From: Avrilella dinanensis
GTDB lineage: Bacteria > Bacteroidota > Bacteroidia > Flavobacteriales > Flavobacteriaceae
Length of the DNA: 46,135 bases
Assembly (NCBI RefSeq): GCF_002807015.1
Contig: NZ_NIPO01000001.1
Coordinates: forward strand, 933,042 to 979,176
Reading direction: 5' to 3'
A model generated the notes under the pieces. That model ran no database searches, had not been told where the DNA came from, and saw only the letters and a program-made list of their open reading frames with translations. Positions 34,753 to 44,002 of this stretch are shown here, in pieces. The position numbers were made by a program, and so were the translations under genes. Within the stretch, counting starts at the first letter, position 1, and each line of letters opens with the position of its first letter.

Positions 34753-36144
34753 TTACAAGTGAATCACTTCATCATAAGCAGCTGCAACAGCTTCCATAAC
34801 AGCCTCACTCATAGTTGGGTGAGGATGAACAGCTTTTAAGATTTCGTGTCCTGTGGTTTCTAATTTACGGGCAACAACAGCTTCGGCAATCATATCGGTA
34901 ACGCCGGCTCCAATCATATGACAGCCTAACCATTCGCCGTATTTGGCATCGAAAATTACTTTTACAAAACCGTCCGGTGTTCCGGCAGCTTTTGCTTTTC
35001 CTGATGCAGAGAACGGGAATTTACCTACTTTGATTTCATAACCGGCTTCTTTTGCTTTTTTCTCGGTCATTCCAACCGACGCAATTTCCGGTGTTGCATA
35101 GGTACAACCAGGAATATTTCCGTAATCTAATGGTTCTACGTGCAAACCTGCAATTTTTTCCACACAAAGAATTCCTTCAGCAGATGCTACGTGAGCTAAA
35201 GCTTGTCCCGGAACCACATCTCCAATAGCATAGTAACCCGAAACATTCGTTTGATAAAATTCATCTACCTGAATTTTATCTTTATCTGTTTTGATTCCGG
35301 TTTCTTCTAATCCAATATTTTCTATGTTTGATTTGATACCCACAGCCGAAAGTAAAATATCAGCTTCTAAAATTTCTTCTCCTTTAGCTGTTTTTACCGT
35401 AGCTTTTACACCATTTCCGGAAGTATCTACTTTTTCAACCGATGAATTGGTCATAATAGTAATGCCTGCCTTTTTCAAAGAACGTTCAAATTGTTTGGAA
35501 ACATCTTCATCTTCCACAGGAACAATGTTTGGCATAAATTCAACAATGGTAACTTCAGTTCCCATAGAATTATAGAAATGAGCGAACTCAACACCAATCG
35601 CACCTGAACCTACAACAATCATTTTCTTTGGTTGCTCCGGCAAGGTCATTGCCTGACGGTATCCGATTATTTTTTTACCATCTTGCGGTAAGTTTGGCAA
35701 TTCGCGAGAACGTGCTCCGGTTGCAATAATGATATGATCCGCAAAATATTCGGTTACTTTTCCGTCTTTATCGGTAACATCAACTTTTTTGCCCGGTTTT
35801 ACTTTTCCAGCACCGTCAATAACATCAATTTTGTTCTTTTTCATCAAAAACTGAACACCTTTGCTCATTCCGTCGGCAACACCGCGTGAACGTGCAATTA
35901 CAGCTCCAAAATCTTTATCTACTTCGCCATTGATAGTCAAACCATAATCAGAAGCGTGTTTTAAATAATCAAAAACCTGAGCCGATTTTAACAATGCTTT
36001 CGTCGGGATACACCCCCAGTTTAAGCAGATTCCCCCTAAATTTTCCTTTTCCACTACGGCAACTTTAAAACCTAATTGCGAGGCTCTGATGGCAGTTACA
36101 TATCCGCCCGGACCGCTTCCTAAGATGATGATATCGTATTTCAT
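34753..36144 (-). CDS. lpdA: Dihydrolipoyl dehydrogenase
   Basis: The 463-residue flavoprotein reoxidises lipoamide in the 2-oxo acid dehydrogenase complexes. It has the FAD motif GSGPGGYV (9-16), the redox pair C40 and C45 in GGICLNWGCIPTK, the NAD motif GSGAIGVEFAHF and the C-terminal active His-Glu pair in VHPHPTMSEA. No other complex subunits are nearby, so it is a stand-alone gene with its own terminator. Confidence 0.95.
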   Translation of the reverse strand: MKYDIIILGSGPGGYVTAIRASQLGFKVAVVEKENLGGICLNWGCIPTKALLKSAQVFDYLKHASDYGLTINGEVDKDFGAVIARSRGVADGMSKGVQFLMKKNKIDVIDGAGKVKPGKKVDVTDKDGKVTEYFADHIIIATGARSRELPNLPQDGKKIIGYRQAMTLPEQPKKMIVVGSGAIGVEFAHFYNSMGTEVTIVEFMPNIVPVEDEDVSKQFERSLKKAGITIMTNSSVEKVDTSGNGVKATVKTAKGEEILEADILLSAVGIKSNIENIGLEETGIKTDKDKIQVDEFYQTNVSGYYAIGDVVPGQALAHVASAEGILCVEKIAGLHVEPLDYGNIPGCTYATPEIASVGMTEKKAKEAGYEIKVGKFPFSASGKAKAAGTPDGFVKVIFDAKYGEWLGCHMIGAGVTDMIAEAVVARKLETTGHEILKAVHPHPTMSEAVMEAVAAAYDEVIHL

Positions 36145-36302
36145 TTTTTAATTGTTTTTAGGCTGTAAGCATTAAGCTTTCAGCACATTATTGTTATTTA
36201 ATTTTTTAATTAAAAAGTTATTTGAAGCTGTTTTTTTAACTATTTCAATCAGTTGCGAATTTAAGCATTTATTTTGAAAACCACCAAATTGTTTTTTTGT
36301 TA

Positions 36303-38057
36303 TCAACCTGCTTCGGCTGCATGAAACTGTGATTGATACAAACTTTTATAATGTCCGTTTTCTATTTGCAGCAACTCTTGATGTGTGCCTTTTTCAACAA
36401 TTTGCCCTTGGTCCATCACGATAATCACGTCAGCGTGGGTAATGGTCGCCAAACGATGTGCAATAATAATAGAAGTTCGGTCTTTGGTCAGGATTTTAAT
36501 CGCCTGTTGGATAAGCTCTTCCGAATGGGAATCGATTGACGAAGTTGCCTCGTCCAAAATTAAAATACTTGGCTGGCTCATATAGGCACGCAAAAACGAA
36601 ATCAATTGCCGCTGCCCCGATGAAATCATCGCTCCGCGTTCTTTGACATTATAATCATACCCTCCCGGCAACGTTCCAATAAAATCATGCACCCCGATTT
36701 TCTTTGCAGCTTCAACGACATCTTCTTTGCTGATTGCGGGATTGTTTAACGTGATATTGTTCAAAATACTGTCGCTGAACAAAAACACATCTTGCAATAC
36801 AATCGCGATTTGCCGGCGTAAACTTTGTAGCGTAAACGCGTTGATATCCGTACCGTCGATGGTAATTTTTCCACTGTCAATTTCATAAAACCTGCTCAAT
36901 AAATTAATCATCGTCGATTTTCCCGCTCCGGACGAACCCACAATCGCCACGGTTTGCCCGGGCTGAATGTTCAGATTTATGCCTTTCAGCACTTCTACTT
37001 CCGGATTGTAGCTAAATCTTACTTCCTGAAAATCAATATTTCCTTGAAATTTTGGGGCAATCTGATTTCCTTCTGTCTGAATCACATCGTCTCTGTCCAT
37101 GATTTCAAAAACGCGGTCGGCAGCCACAATTCCCATCTGCATCACGTTGAATTTATCGGCAATTTGTCTAAGCGGATTAAACAACATCGGTATCATCATG
37201 GTGTAGGCAACCAAATCTCCGGTAGTCGTCAGATTACCTCCACCGATGATATTGAAACCTCCGAAAATTACAACGCAACCCAACGTTATCTGAGAAACGA
37301 AATCGGCTATTGGAAAAAATATGGAGTTGTATAAAATGTTTTTTTGCCACGCCTGATTGTGCTTTTGGTTGATTTCTTCAAACTTTTCATATTCCTGTTT
37401 TTCTCGGGTAAACAGCTGGACGATTTTCATTCCGGTTATACGTTCCTGTACAAATGAATTCAGATTGGCGACTTGCGTTCTCACTTCGTCAAAGGCTTTT
37501 TTCATGTGTTGTTGAAAAACCCTTGTAGCATAGAGCAACACAGGCATTGCCGCCATCACGACAAACGTGAGTTTCCAATTCATAAAAAACATAATGCCAA
37601 GCACGACCACCATTTTCAGTACATCTGAAATAATCATAAACAGTCCCTGGCTGAAAATACTGGCAATAGATTCGATATCGGAAACATTCCGGGTAATCAG
37701 CCTTCCGACCGATTCTTTATCAAAATAACGAAGTTTGAAATGGGTAATTTTATGAAAAAGTTCTTCCCGAATATCTTTTACAATCCGCTGTCCGAGCCAG
37801 CTGGCACTGTATGAAAACGAATATTGTGAAACCACTTCCACCAGAAGTACAACGCCTATCAAAAAACTGTACATTGCTAATCCGTTGGCATCTTTTACTT
37901 CCACATAATTATCGACAATTTGCTTAACCATATAAGGCCTTAAAGCAGCAAATGCCGATAGCAATATCACGCTGGCAATAACGATGATGACCACAAATTT
38001 GTATGGCGTGATATAACGTAAAACTTTTCTGAGTGTGCTTGTATTTATTTTTTTCAT
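36303..38057 (-). CDS. ABC exporter, fused permease and ATPase (MsbA-like)
   Basis: The 584-residue half-transporter has six membrane helices (about 20-300) and a C-terminal ATPase with Walker A GSSGAGKS (374-381), the signature ISSGQRQ (478-484), in which the usual LSGGQ is altered, and Walker B ILILDEAT (498-505). It would work as a homodimer and export lipids or drugs; MsbA-like proteins are common in this phylum. The start overlaps the truA stop by 4 bases, so the two genes are co-translated. Confidence 0.88.
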   Translation of the reverse strand: MKKINTSTLRKVLRYITPYKFVVIIVIASVILLSAFAALRPYMVKQIVDNYVEVKDANGLAMYSFLIGVVLLVEVVSQYSFSYSASWLGQRIVKDIREELFHKITHFKLRYFDKESVGRLITRNVSDIESIASIFSQGLFMIISDVLKMVVVLGIMFFMNWKLTFVVMAAMPVLLYATRVFQQHMKKAFDEVRTQVANLNSFVQERITGMKIVQLFTREKQEYEKFEEINQKHNQAWQKNILYNSIFFPIADFVSQITLGCVVIFGGFNIIGGGNLTTTGDLVAYTMMIPMLFNPLRQIADKFNVMQMGIVAADRVFEIMDRDDVIQTEGNQIAPKFQGNIDFQEVRFSYNPEVEVLKGINLNIQPGQTVAIVGSSGAGKSTMINLLSRFYEIDSGKITIDGTDINAFTLQSLRRQIAIVLQDVFLFSDSILNNITLNNPAISKEDVVEAAKKIGVHDFIGTLPGGYDYNVKERGAMISSGQRQLISFLRAYMSQPSILILDEATSSIDSHSEELIQQAIKILTKDRTSIIIAHRLATITHADVIIVMDQGQIVEKGTHQELLQIENGHYKSLYQSQFHAAEAG

Positions 38058-38791
38058 AGATAAGGATAACTAACTTCAACAAGGTGCAAACCGCATGCCG
38101 GCACCGAAAATCCGGCTTTGCCCCTGTCTTTGCTTTGTATAATTTTGTGTACATCTTCAGGCTCAATTTTTCCCAAACCAACATTGACCAGCGTTCCGAC
38201 AACAGCCCGAACCATATTCCGCAAGAATCGATTTGCCGTTATCGTAAATACCCATTGATGTTCGGCAACATTCGTCCATTCAGCCTGATAGATTTTACAA
38301 AGATAGGTGTAAACATCGGTATGTGTTTTAGAAAAACATTCAAAATCTTCATATTCAAACAAGATTTTGGCAGCTTGGTTCATTTTGTCAAAATCCAACG
38401 GACGGTGATTGTACCAGCTTGTTTCATTCAAAAAGGGATTTTTTTTCGTATGCAGATAATATTCATATTTGCGTTGGGTGGCATCGAAACGGGCGTGTGC
38501 ATCGTCATTGACCGGAAAAATCCGGTAAACGGCAATGTCTTTAGACAAGAAAGAATTCAGTTTGGCGACCAGTTTGGCTTCATCAATTTCCTGATGCCAG
38601 TCAAAATGTGCATACATCTGCCGGGCGTGTACGCCTGCATCTGTTCGTCCGGCACCAACCAATTCCAGTTCAGCCGGCAACAACAAACCGAACGCCTTTG
38701 TCATTTCTTCCTGAACTGTAACGGCGTTGGGTTGTGACTGCCAGCCGTGATAACGGGTGCCATTATATGCAAATTCTACGAAATATCTCAA
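38054..38791 (-). CDS. truA: tRNA pseudouridine(38-40) synthase
   Basis: The 245-residue enzyme isomerises uridines 38-40 of the tRNA anticodon arm. The catalytic D51 is in GAGRTDAGVHARQMYAH, and MRYFVEFAYNGTRYHGWQSQPN is the family start. RNFLRNMVR-like RFLRNMVRAVVGTL also fits. It is the first gene of a truA-ABC unit. A TATCTTTG promoter box lies 21 bases upstream on the minus strand. Confidence 0.93.
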   Translation of the reverse strand: MRYFVEFAYNGTRYHGWQSQPNAVTVQEEMTKAFGLLLPAELELVGAGRTDAGVHARQMYAHFDWHQEIDEAKLVAKLNSFLSKDIAVYRIFPVNDDAHARFDATQRKYEYYLHTKKNPFLNETSWYNHRPLDFDKMNQAAKILFEYEDFECFSKTHTDVYTYLCKIYQAEWTNVAEHQWVFTITANRFLRNMVRAVVGTLVNVGLGKIEPEDVHKIIQSKDRGKAGFSVPACGLHLVEVSYPYL

Positions 38792-38811
38792 TCTTTAAAA
38801 ATTTAACGTTA

Positions 38812-38819
38812 CAAAGATA
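38812..38819 (-). promoter_or_regulatory. Putative -7 box for truA
   Basis: The minus strand reads TATCTTTG, fitting TAnnTTTG, 21 bases before the truA ATG. It faces an identical box on the plus strand 48 bases away. Confidence 0.55.
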
Positions 38820-38866
38820 CTTCAATTACCCCGAACGTACCATTAACAAAAAACTAAATATTTTCT

Positions 38867-38874
38867 TATCTTTG
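38867..38874 (+). promoter_or_regulatory. Putative -7 box for the Fic operon
   Basis: TATCTTTG (TAnnTTTG) lies 22 bases before the antitoxin ATG at 38896, so the leader would be very short. Confidence 0.55.
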
Positions 38875-38895
38875 TAATACTAAGAGCATTTGAAA

Positions 38896-39117
38896 ATGTA
38901 CAAAGCCATAACCATAGACCGTGAAAATCTGACCCTGATGGGTGTGCAGTTTAAAGACCTAAAAACACTCGAAAGCACAGCAAATGCTATCGGGAGCAAT
39001 ATGTTTGAAGGTTTTGAACCGACTACTGAATTAATTCAATTATATTTAGATTGGAAAAACGGTTTAATCTCAGAAATGGATTTTTTAGCCAAGTTGCATA
39101 ACATTCATGGAAAATAG
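38896..39117 (+). CDS. VbhA-like antitoxin of a class I Fic pair
   Basis: The 73-residue protein has the inhibitory motif (S/T)xxxE(G/N) of class I Fic antitoxins: S34-N-M-F-E38-G39, followed by a second helix region ELIQLYLDWKNGLISEMDFLAKL. The glutamate of such motifs enters the ATP site of the Fic enzyme and blocks its work. A TTG codon six bases earlier is in frame, but ATG at 38896 is simpler. The stop overlaps the fic start by 11 bases, so the two genes are co-translated. Confidence 0.8.
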   Translation: MYKAITIDRENLTLMGVQFKDLKTLESTANAIGSNMFEGFEPTTELIQLYLDWKNGLISEMDFLAKLHNIHGK

Positions 39118-39706
39118 TTACAGATATATTGACTCTGAATTAAAATATACTTATAAAAATGGTGTATTGCGTAATTTAGCCAATATTGTGGACGAAAAAA
39201 TTTTGTTGGTCTATGAGAGCTTAAAAGTTTCTAAAAGAGTTGAAGAATTATTTAACAATCCCGTCAAAATTAAAAGTACAGCAAGTTTGCTTAGTATTCA
39301 CAAACATTTATTTCAGGATATTTATGAATGGGCGGGTAAGCTCCGGACTGTAAATATCAGCAAAGACGGAAAGCCTTTCTTTGACGAGGAACGGTTTGAC
39401 ACCGCTTTTCAATACATCGACAGTTTAATTGCTGAATACAAATCTATCGACAACAACGACAAAACAATACTGGCAAATAAATTAGCCGAAATTTTAGATA
39501 ACGTAAATTATTTGCACCCTTTCAGAGAAGGTAACGGACGTGTACAAAGAGAATTTTTGCGTTCACTCGCCTTGGAAAAAGGGCTGAAACTCAACTTGAA
39601 TCCGCCTGATAATATGGATATTTACAATCGCTATATGCAAGGAACAATAAACAGCGATGTTCAAATATTATCAAAATTAATTTTGGAGCTGATTTCTGAA
39701 TCTTAA
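39107..39706 (+). CDS. Fic-family adenylyltransferase (class I toxin)
   Basis: The 199-residue protein has the Fic motif HPFREGNGRVQR (137-148), which fits HxFx(D/E)GNGRxxR; H137 is catalytic. The flap region FFDEERFDTAFQYI and the helix IHKHLFQDIYEWAGKLRTVNISK (about 64-86) are family marks. Fic toxins transfer AMP to a protein hydroxyl, such as gyrase subunits. Paired with the small upstream protein, it forms a toxin-antitoxin module. The motif is intact, so activity is expected. Confidence 0.88.
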   Translation: MENSYRYIDSELKYTYKNGVLRNLANIVDEKILLVYESLKVSKRVEELFNNPVKIKSTASLLSIHKHLFQDIYEWAGKLRTVNISKDGKPFFDEERFDTAFQYIDSLIAEYKSIDNNDKTILANKLAEILDNVNYLHPFREGNGRVQREFLRSLALEKGLKLNLNPPDNMDIYNRYMQGTINSDVQILSKLILELISES

Positions 39707-39720
39707 TCAAAAAAAACACC

Positions 39721-40998
39721 ATGCGTCAACTATTTTTATTACTCACTTTTTTGTTTGCTTTTGGGGCAAATGCCCAGAAATTTGAAGATTATTTCATCGA
39801 CAAAACCCTGCGTTTGGATTACATTTTTGCTGGAAACAGTGACAAACAACATGTTTTTCTGAGCGATTTAGTACAACTGAATCAATGGCACGGACGAAAA
39901 GGAAATCTAAGCACCACCCCCATTCAGGGTTATGGACAAATCAAAGTGTATGATGAAACGACCCGACAGTTGATTTACGTTTTGCCTTTCGGAAGTTTGT
40001 TTCAGGAATGGCTGACTTTGGACGAAGCTAAAACTGCATCAAAAAGCTTTGAAAATTCTTATCTCATTCCCTTTCCAAAAAACAAAATCAATGTACAGGT
40101 TTCTTTTTTTGACGCTTACCACAAAGAGAAAATTTTGCTTAAGCACACCATTGACCCAGCAGATATTCTCATTCGGAAAGCCACAGAAAACAACGATGTT
40201 CCGTATGAAATCATTCACAAATCTTCGGTAGAAAACCCGATTAAAATTGCCATCGTTGCCGAAGGTTTTCAGCAAGACGAAATGCCTCTTTTTATGGATT
40301 ATGCCCGACAAGCCATGGAAAGTCTATTCAAACATAAAGCCTTTAAAAAACATCAAAATGCTTTTGAAATTGTCGCTGTGAAATCGGTTTCGGAAGATTC
40401 AAACGTGAGTGTTCCTTCACAAAATATTTGGCATTCAACGGCTGTTCAATCACATTTTGACACTTTTTATTCCGAACGGTATCTAACGACTTCACACATT
40501 AAATCACTGCACGGTTTGCTGGAAAGTGTGCCTTATCAGCATATTATTATTCTTGCCAATACAGATGTTTACGGCGGTGGCGGTATTTTGAATTCCTACA
40601 CACTTACCACAACAAAAAACAAACAATTTGCTCCGGTGGTGGTACATGAATTCGGGCACAGTTTTGCCGGATTGGCAGACGAATATTTTTACGAAGAAGA
40701 CGTTTTTGAAAACAAAGCAGTACAACAAACTGAACCTTGGGAAAAAAACATCACTTCATTGGTTGATTTTACAAGTAAATGGCAGGATTTGGTGGCAGAA
40801 ACAACACCGATTCCGACCCCTGATTCATTGATGAATGCTGTACAAATCGGTGCATTTGAAGGGTTAAAAGGAAACGGTTTATACATTCCATCACATCATT
40901 GCCGAATGAAAATCAATCAGGCGGAAGATTTTTGCCAGGTATGTAGTCGTGCTATCGAAGAAATGATTTTATTTTACACCTCCAACGAATCTGAATAA
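39721..40998 (+). CDS. Secreted M64-family metallopeptidase
   Basis: The 425-residue protein has a signal peptide (MRQLFLLLTFLFAFGANAQ) and the zinc motif VVVHEFGHSFAGLADEY: H309-E310-x-x-H313, with D320 as a probable third ligand. M64 is the IgA peptidase family; the real substrate is unknown in most bacteria. KIAIVAEGFQQDEM and LANTDVYGGGGILNSYT precede the motif as in relatives, and SHHCRMK with later cysteines follows. No sorting domain is visible, so it would be periplasmic or surface-held. It is 14 bases after fic but is unlikely to be functionally linked. Confidence 0.85.
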   Translation: MRQLFLLLTFLFAFGANAQKFEDYFIDKTLRLDYIFAGNSDKQHVFLSDLVQLNQWHGRKGNLSTTPIQGYGQIKVYDETTRQLIYVLPFGSLFQEWLTLDEAKTASKSFENSYLIPFPKNKINVQVSFFDAYHKEKILLKHTIDPADILIRKATENNDVPYEIIHKSSVENPIKIAIVAEGFQQDEMPLFMDYARQAMESLFKHKAFKKHQNAFEIVAVKSVSEDSNVSVPSQNIWHSTAVQSHFDTFYSERYLTTSHIKSLHGLLESVPYQHIIILANTDVYGGGGILNSYTLTTTKNKQFAPVVVHEFGHSFAGLADEYFYEEDVFENKAVQQTEPWEKNITSLVDFTSKWQDLVAETTPIPTPDSLMNAVQIGAFEGLKGNGLYIPSHHCRMKINQAEDFCQVCSRAIEEMILFYTSNESE

Positions 40999-41486
40999 TG
41001 AAAATTCTCTTATTATCCGACACACACAGTTATATTGACGAACGGATTTTACATCATGTACAAAATGCAGACGAAGTGTGGCATGCCGGCGATATCGGCA
41101 ATTTGGCTGTTACGGATAAAATCCGGGAGCTCAAACCGCTCAGAGCAGTATATGGAAACATCGACGGCACGGAAGCCCGAAAAGATTTTCCGCTGAACCA
41201 GCTTTTTACCTGTGAAAAAGTCAAGGTATTGATGACGCATATTGGCGGATATCCGGGAAGATATGCCAAAGGAATAAAAGATTTACTGCTCAAAGAACGA
41301 CCTCAGATTTTCATTAGCGGGCATTCACATATTTTAAAAGTACAATATGATAATCAGCTGAATATTTTACATCTGAATCCTGGGGCAGCTGGCATATACG
41401 GACATCATCAGGCAAGGACTATGCTCAGGTTTGAAATAATCGGTTCGGATATTAAAAACATGGAAATCATTGAATTAAAGAAATAA
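40998..41486 (+). CDS. YfcE/MJ0936-like metallophosphoesterase
   Basis: The 162-residue protein has the calcineurin-like motifs: SDTHSYIDERIL (D8, H10), HAGDIGN (D32), GNIDGTE, MTHIGG and SGHSHI. Such enzymes hydrolyse phosphodiesters in the cytoplasm with two metal ions. The ATG overlaps the stop of the M64 gene by one base (TAATG), so translation is coupled. Confidence 0.87.
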   Translation: MKILLLSDTHSYIDERILHHVQNADEVWHAGDIGNLAVTDKIRELKPLRAVYGNIDGTEARKDFPLNQLFTCEKVKVLMTHIGGYPGRYAKGIKDLLLKERPQIFISGHSHILKVQYDNQLNILHLNPGAAGIYGHHQARTMLRFEIIGSDIKNMEIIELKK

Positions 41487-41498
41487 TTCAACACAAAA

Positions 41499-41524
41499 AA
41501 GGCTACTGATTTCTCAATAGCCTT
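41499..41524. terminator. Terminator between convergent genes
   Basis: AAGGCTA (41499-41505) pairs with TAGCCTT (41518-41524). On the minus strand TTTTTTGTG follows, so it suits the small gene to the right best; it may also slow the plus-strand operon. Confidence 0.5.
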
Positions 41525-41553
41525 ACATTCTATTTACTTACAAAAAACAAAAG

Positions 41554-41724
41554 TTAAATTTGCTTTTCTGTTTCTCTTTTTTCCTTTCTTTCCTGCAACA
41601 TATCTCTGGTACCACCGACAGCCCATACTATGGCTACGTTGACCAAAAACAACATCAACCAAAATCCCATTAACAAGATAACAACTCCTATTATAAAAGC
41701 TAAATATTGACTAAATCCAAACAT
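41554..41724 (-). CDS. Small single-span or two-span membrane protein
   Basis: From ATG 41724 the frame gives 56 residues: MFGFSQYLAFIIGVVILLMG and a further hydrophobic FWLMLFLVNVAIVWAV, then a charged tail GGTRDMLQERKEKRETEKQI. It is followed by a terminator. An upstream ATG adds 18 residues without homology. Function is unknown. Confidence 0.5.
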   Translation of the reverse strand: MFGFSQYLAFIIGVVILLMGFWLMLFLVNVAIVWAVGGTRDMLQERKEKRETEKQI

Positions 41725-41878
41725 TTTGATTACGATTTTATTGTTATGCAAATGTAACCCATAATTTTTAATATACAAACACCTGACTAAAAATTTTTAT
41801 AGAATATTTTACCGTTAAACAGATAATGAGTAATTTTAGGCAAAATTTTTATCAACACAAAATTAATCATTATAAATC

Positions 41879-43279
41879 ATGGAATTTCGTATCGAGAAAG
41901 ACACTATGGGAGAAGTGAAAGTACCTGCTGACAAATATTGGGGTGCTCAAACGGAACGTTCCCGAAACAATTTTAAAATAGGCAAACCGGCAAGTATGCC
42001 TAAAGAAATCATTGAAGGTTTTGCCTATCTGAAAAAGGCTGCTGCATTTGCCAACTGCGAATTGGGCGTTTTGCCTGTCGAAAAACGTAATGCCATAGCT
42101 CAGGTTTGCGACGAAATACTGGAAGGCAAATTGAACGACCAGTTTCCGTTAGTAATCTGGCAAACAGGTTCCGGAACGCAGTCAAACATGAACGTTAATG
42201 AAGTGGTTGCCAACCGTGCACAAGTTTTGGCAGGCGGAAAAATCGGCGAAGGCGAACCGGTATTGAAAGCGAATGATGACGTAAATAAATCTCAATCATC
42301 TAACGATACTTTCCCCACCGGAATGCACATTGCGGCATATAAAGCAGTGGTAAAGAAAACGATTCCGGGCGTTGAACAATTAAAACGCACTTTGGAAGAA
42401 AAAGCTAAAGCATTCAAAGATGTAGTAAAAATCGGTAGAACACACCTGATGGACGCCACTCCCCTAACCTTAGGGCAAGAACTTTCGGGTTATGCCATGC
42501 AGTTGGAATATGGACTGAAAGCATTGAAAAACACTTTAGCTCATTTATCTGAACTGGCATTGGGTGGTACAGCTGTAGGAACAGGTTTGAACACACCAGA
42601 CGGATATGACGTTTTGGTTGCTAAATATATCGCAGATTTCACAGGATTACCTTTCGTGACGGCAGCAAACAAATTTGAGGCTTTGGCAGCACATGACGCT
42701 ATTGTGGAAACGCACGGTGCGTTAAAACAATTAGCAGTTTCTTTAAATAAAATAGCTAACGACATCAGAATGCTGGCATCGGGACCTCGTTCGGGAATCG
42801 GAGAGATTATTATTCCGGAAAACGAGCCGGGTTCATCTATTATGCCCGGAAAAGTAAATCCTACTCAATGCGAAGCTTTAACCATGGTAGCTGCACAGGT
42901 TATGGGCAACGACGTGGCAATTACCATTGGTGGTACACAAGGGCATTACGAACTGAATGTATTCAAACCGATGATGGCGGCAAACTTTTTAGAATCTGCC
43001 AATTTGATTGCTGATGCTTGTATTTCTTTCGATCTGCACTGTGCTCAGGGTATCGAGCCAAACCACGAAAGAATTCAAAGTCTGTTGGATAATTCATTGA
43101 TGCTTGTTACTGCACTGAATACCAAAATCGGTTATTACAAAGCGGCTGAAATCGCTCAAACTGCCCACAAAAACGGAACTACCTTGAAAGAAGAAGCTGT
43201 GAGATTAGGCTATCTTACTCCGGAAGAATTTGACGAATGGGTTAAACCGGAAAAAATGGTAGGGAAAATAAATTTATAA
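41879..43279 (+). CDS. fumC: Fumarate hydratase, class II
   Basis: The 466-residue enzyme hydrates fumarate to malate in the citric acid cycle. It begins [28 protein letters not shown] and holds the signature [11 protein letters not shown] with the catalytic serine; [14 protein letters not shown] and [16 protein letters not shown] line the active site. The length is typical. A strong terminator follows 24 bases after the stop. Confidence 0.96.
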   Translation: MEFRIEKDTMGEVKVPADKYWGAQTERSRNNFKIGKPASMPKEIIEGFAYLKKAAAFANCELGVLPVEKRNAIAQVCDEILEGKLNDQFPLVIWQTGSGTQSNMNVNEVVANRAQVLAGGKIGEGEPVLKANDDVNKSQSSNDTFPTGMHIAAYKAVVKKTIPGVEQLKRTLEEKAKAFKDVVKIGRTHLMDATPLTLGQELSGYAMQLEYGLKALKNTLAHLSELALGGTAVGTGLNTPDGYDVLVAKYIADFTGLPFVTAANKFEALAAHDAIVETHGALKQLAVSLNKIANDIRMLASGPRSGIGEIIIPENEPGSSIMPGKVNPTQCEALTMVAAQVMGNDVAITIGGTQGHYELNVFKPMMAANFLESANLIADACISFDLHCAQGIEPNHERIQSLLDNSLMLVTALNTKIGYYKAAEIAQTAHKNGTTLKEEAVRLGYLTPEEFDEWVKPEKMVGKINL

Positions 43280-43302
43280 ATCAATACCTTAAAATAGAAG
43301 AA

Positions 43303-43371
43303 AGCCACAGATTGCAATAATTAACACAAATTGTTTCGTGAAAATTAGTGCAATTTGTGGCTAATTTTTTT
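43303..43371 (+). terminator. Intrinsic terminator of fumC
   Basis: AGCCACAGATTGCA (43303-43316) pairs with TGCAATTTGTGGCT (43349-43362) with one G-T wobble, and a T run follows (43365-43371). A similar wording recurs in flavobacterial intergenic DNA, so it may also be a repeat. Confidence 0.75.
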
Positions 43372-43382
43372 CTTTTTACTAC

Positions 43383-43550
43383 AAAAAAAATGGGCAGCCT
43401 AACAAGACGTCAAGCTACCCACCAAAAACTACATTAACTACTACTTTTTTGAAAAAACTACTTACTACTTTTTTGGTAAATGTCCAGTAAATATTTTTCA
43501 GAACTACTTTTGCTTATTTAATTGCAAACGGTATGCCAAAACATCTTTAC
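43383..43550 (-). ncRNA. Candidate small RNA with terminator, in the fumC-rpsA gap
   Basis: The gap 43280-44002 has no credible protein gene on either strand. On the minus strand GGGTAGC (43420-43414) pairs with GCTGCCC (43398-43392) with one wobble and is followed by ATTTTTTTTG, a textbook terminator, though no protein gene lies upstream of it. Before it are two copies of AAAAAAGTAGTA (about 43451-43473). The start of a transcript is not fixed; a TACCGTTTG near 43535 is an imperfect -7 box. A short frame MFWHTVCN lies at the front. It could instead be a decayed gene; the ends are guesses. Confidence 0.35.
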
Positions 43551-43580
43551 TATAGTTTTACCTGCTTTTTATATCGGTCT

Positions 43581-43620
43581 TGTGTACATCAATTCCACAA
43601 TGTGTAGATTTCACTCCACA
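43581..43620. promoter_or_regulatory. Tandem TGTG...CACA operator-like repeats
   Basis: TGTGTACATCAATTCCACA (43581-43599) and TGTGTAGATTTCACTCCACA (43601-43620) are near-identical 19-20-base units in tandem, each with TGTG at one end and CACA at the other. They lie upstream of the candidate minus-strand RNA. They could bind a dimeric regulator; the regulator is not known. Confidence 0.45.
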
Positions 43621-43875
43621 AATTTACAGATTTTAATTCATTCTGCAATGATTGAAACGATTTATTTTTAGGCATTAGTTAAGAGCCAAGAAGAAAGAAT
43701 CAAAAGCCATTAGTTGGTCTCGGTCATCACTTTGTCACCTCTCGTCACTTCGTCACTTCTCGTCACAGTTAGCACAACAACATATATAAGCCCTACGGGT
43801 TTCTTCCAACATCAAATATCTGACAACAATCTGAAAAATAATCCTTTAAAATATCTTTCGTATTAAAAAAAGTAT

Positions 43876-43883
43876 TAATTTTG
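43876..43883 (+). promoter_or_regulatory. Putative -7 box of rpsA
   Basis: TAATTTTG fits TAnnTTTG; it implies an rpsA leader of about 110 bases, suited to feedback control by S1. A TTTCG 15 bases upstream is a weak -33 candidate. Confidence 0.5.
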
Positions 43884-44002
43884 CATTCGCTTTTACTAAG
43901 ATAAAGAGTTTCGGTAAAGGTTTGACAAAAAACAATTTAATCACTTCTGAGGTTATTTCTGAAGAAACTCTGTAACATCAGAATACAAAATTTTAATCAG
44001 AC

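Noticed and set aside
38084..38737. 217-residue plus-strand frame
   Set aside because: It is antisense to truA, a clear gene.
43381..43430. 15-residue plus-strand frame MGSLTRRQATHQKLH
   Set aside because: It is read from the hairpin that looks like a minus-strand terminator; too short and not supported.
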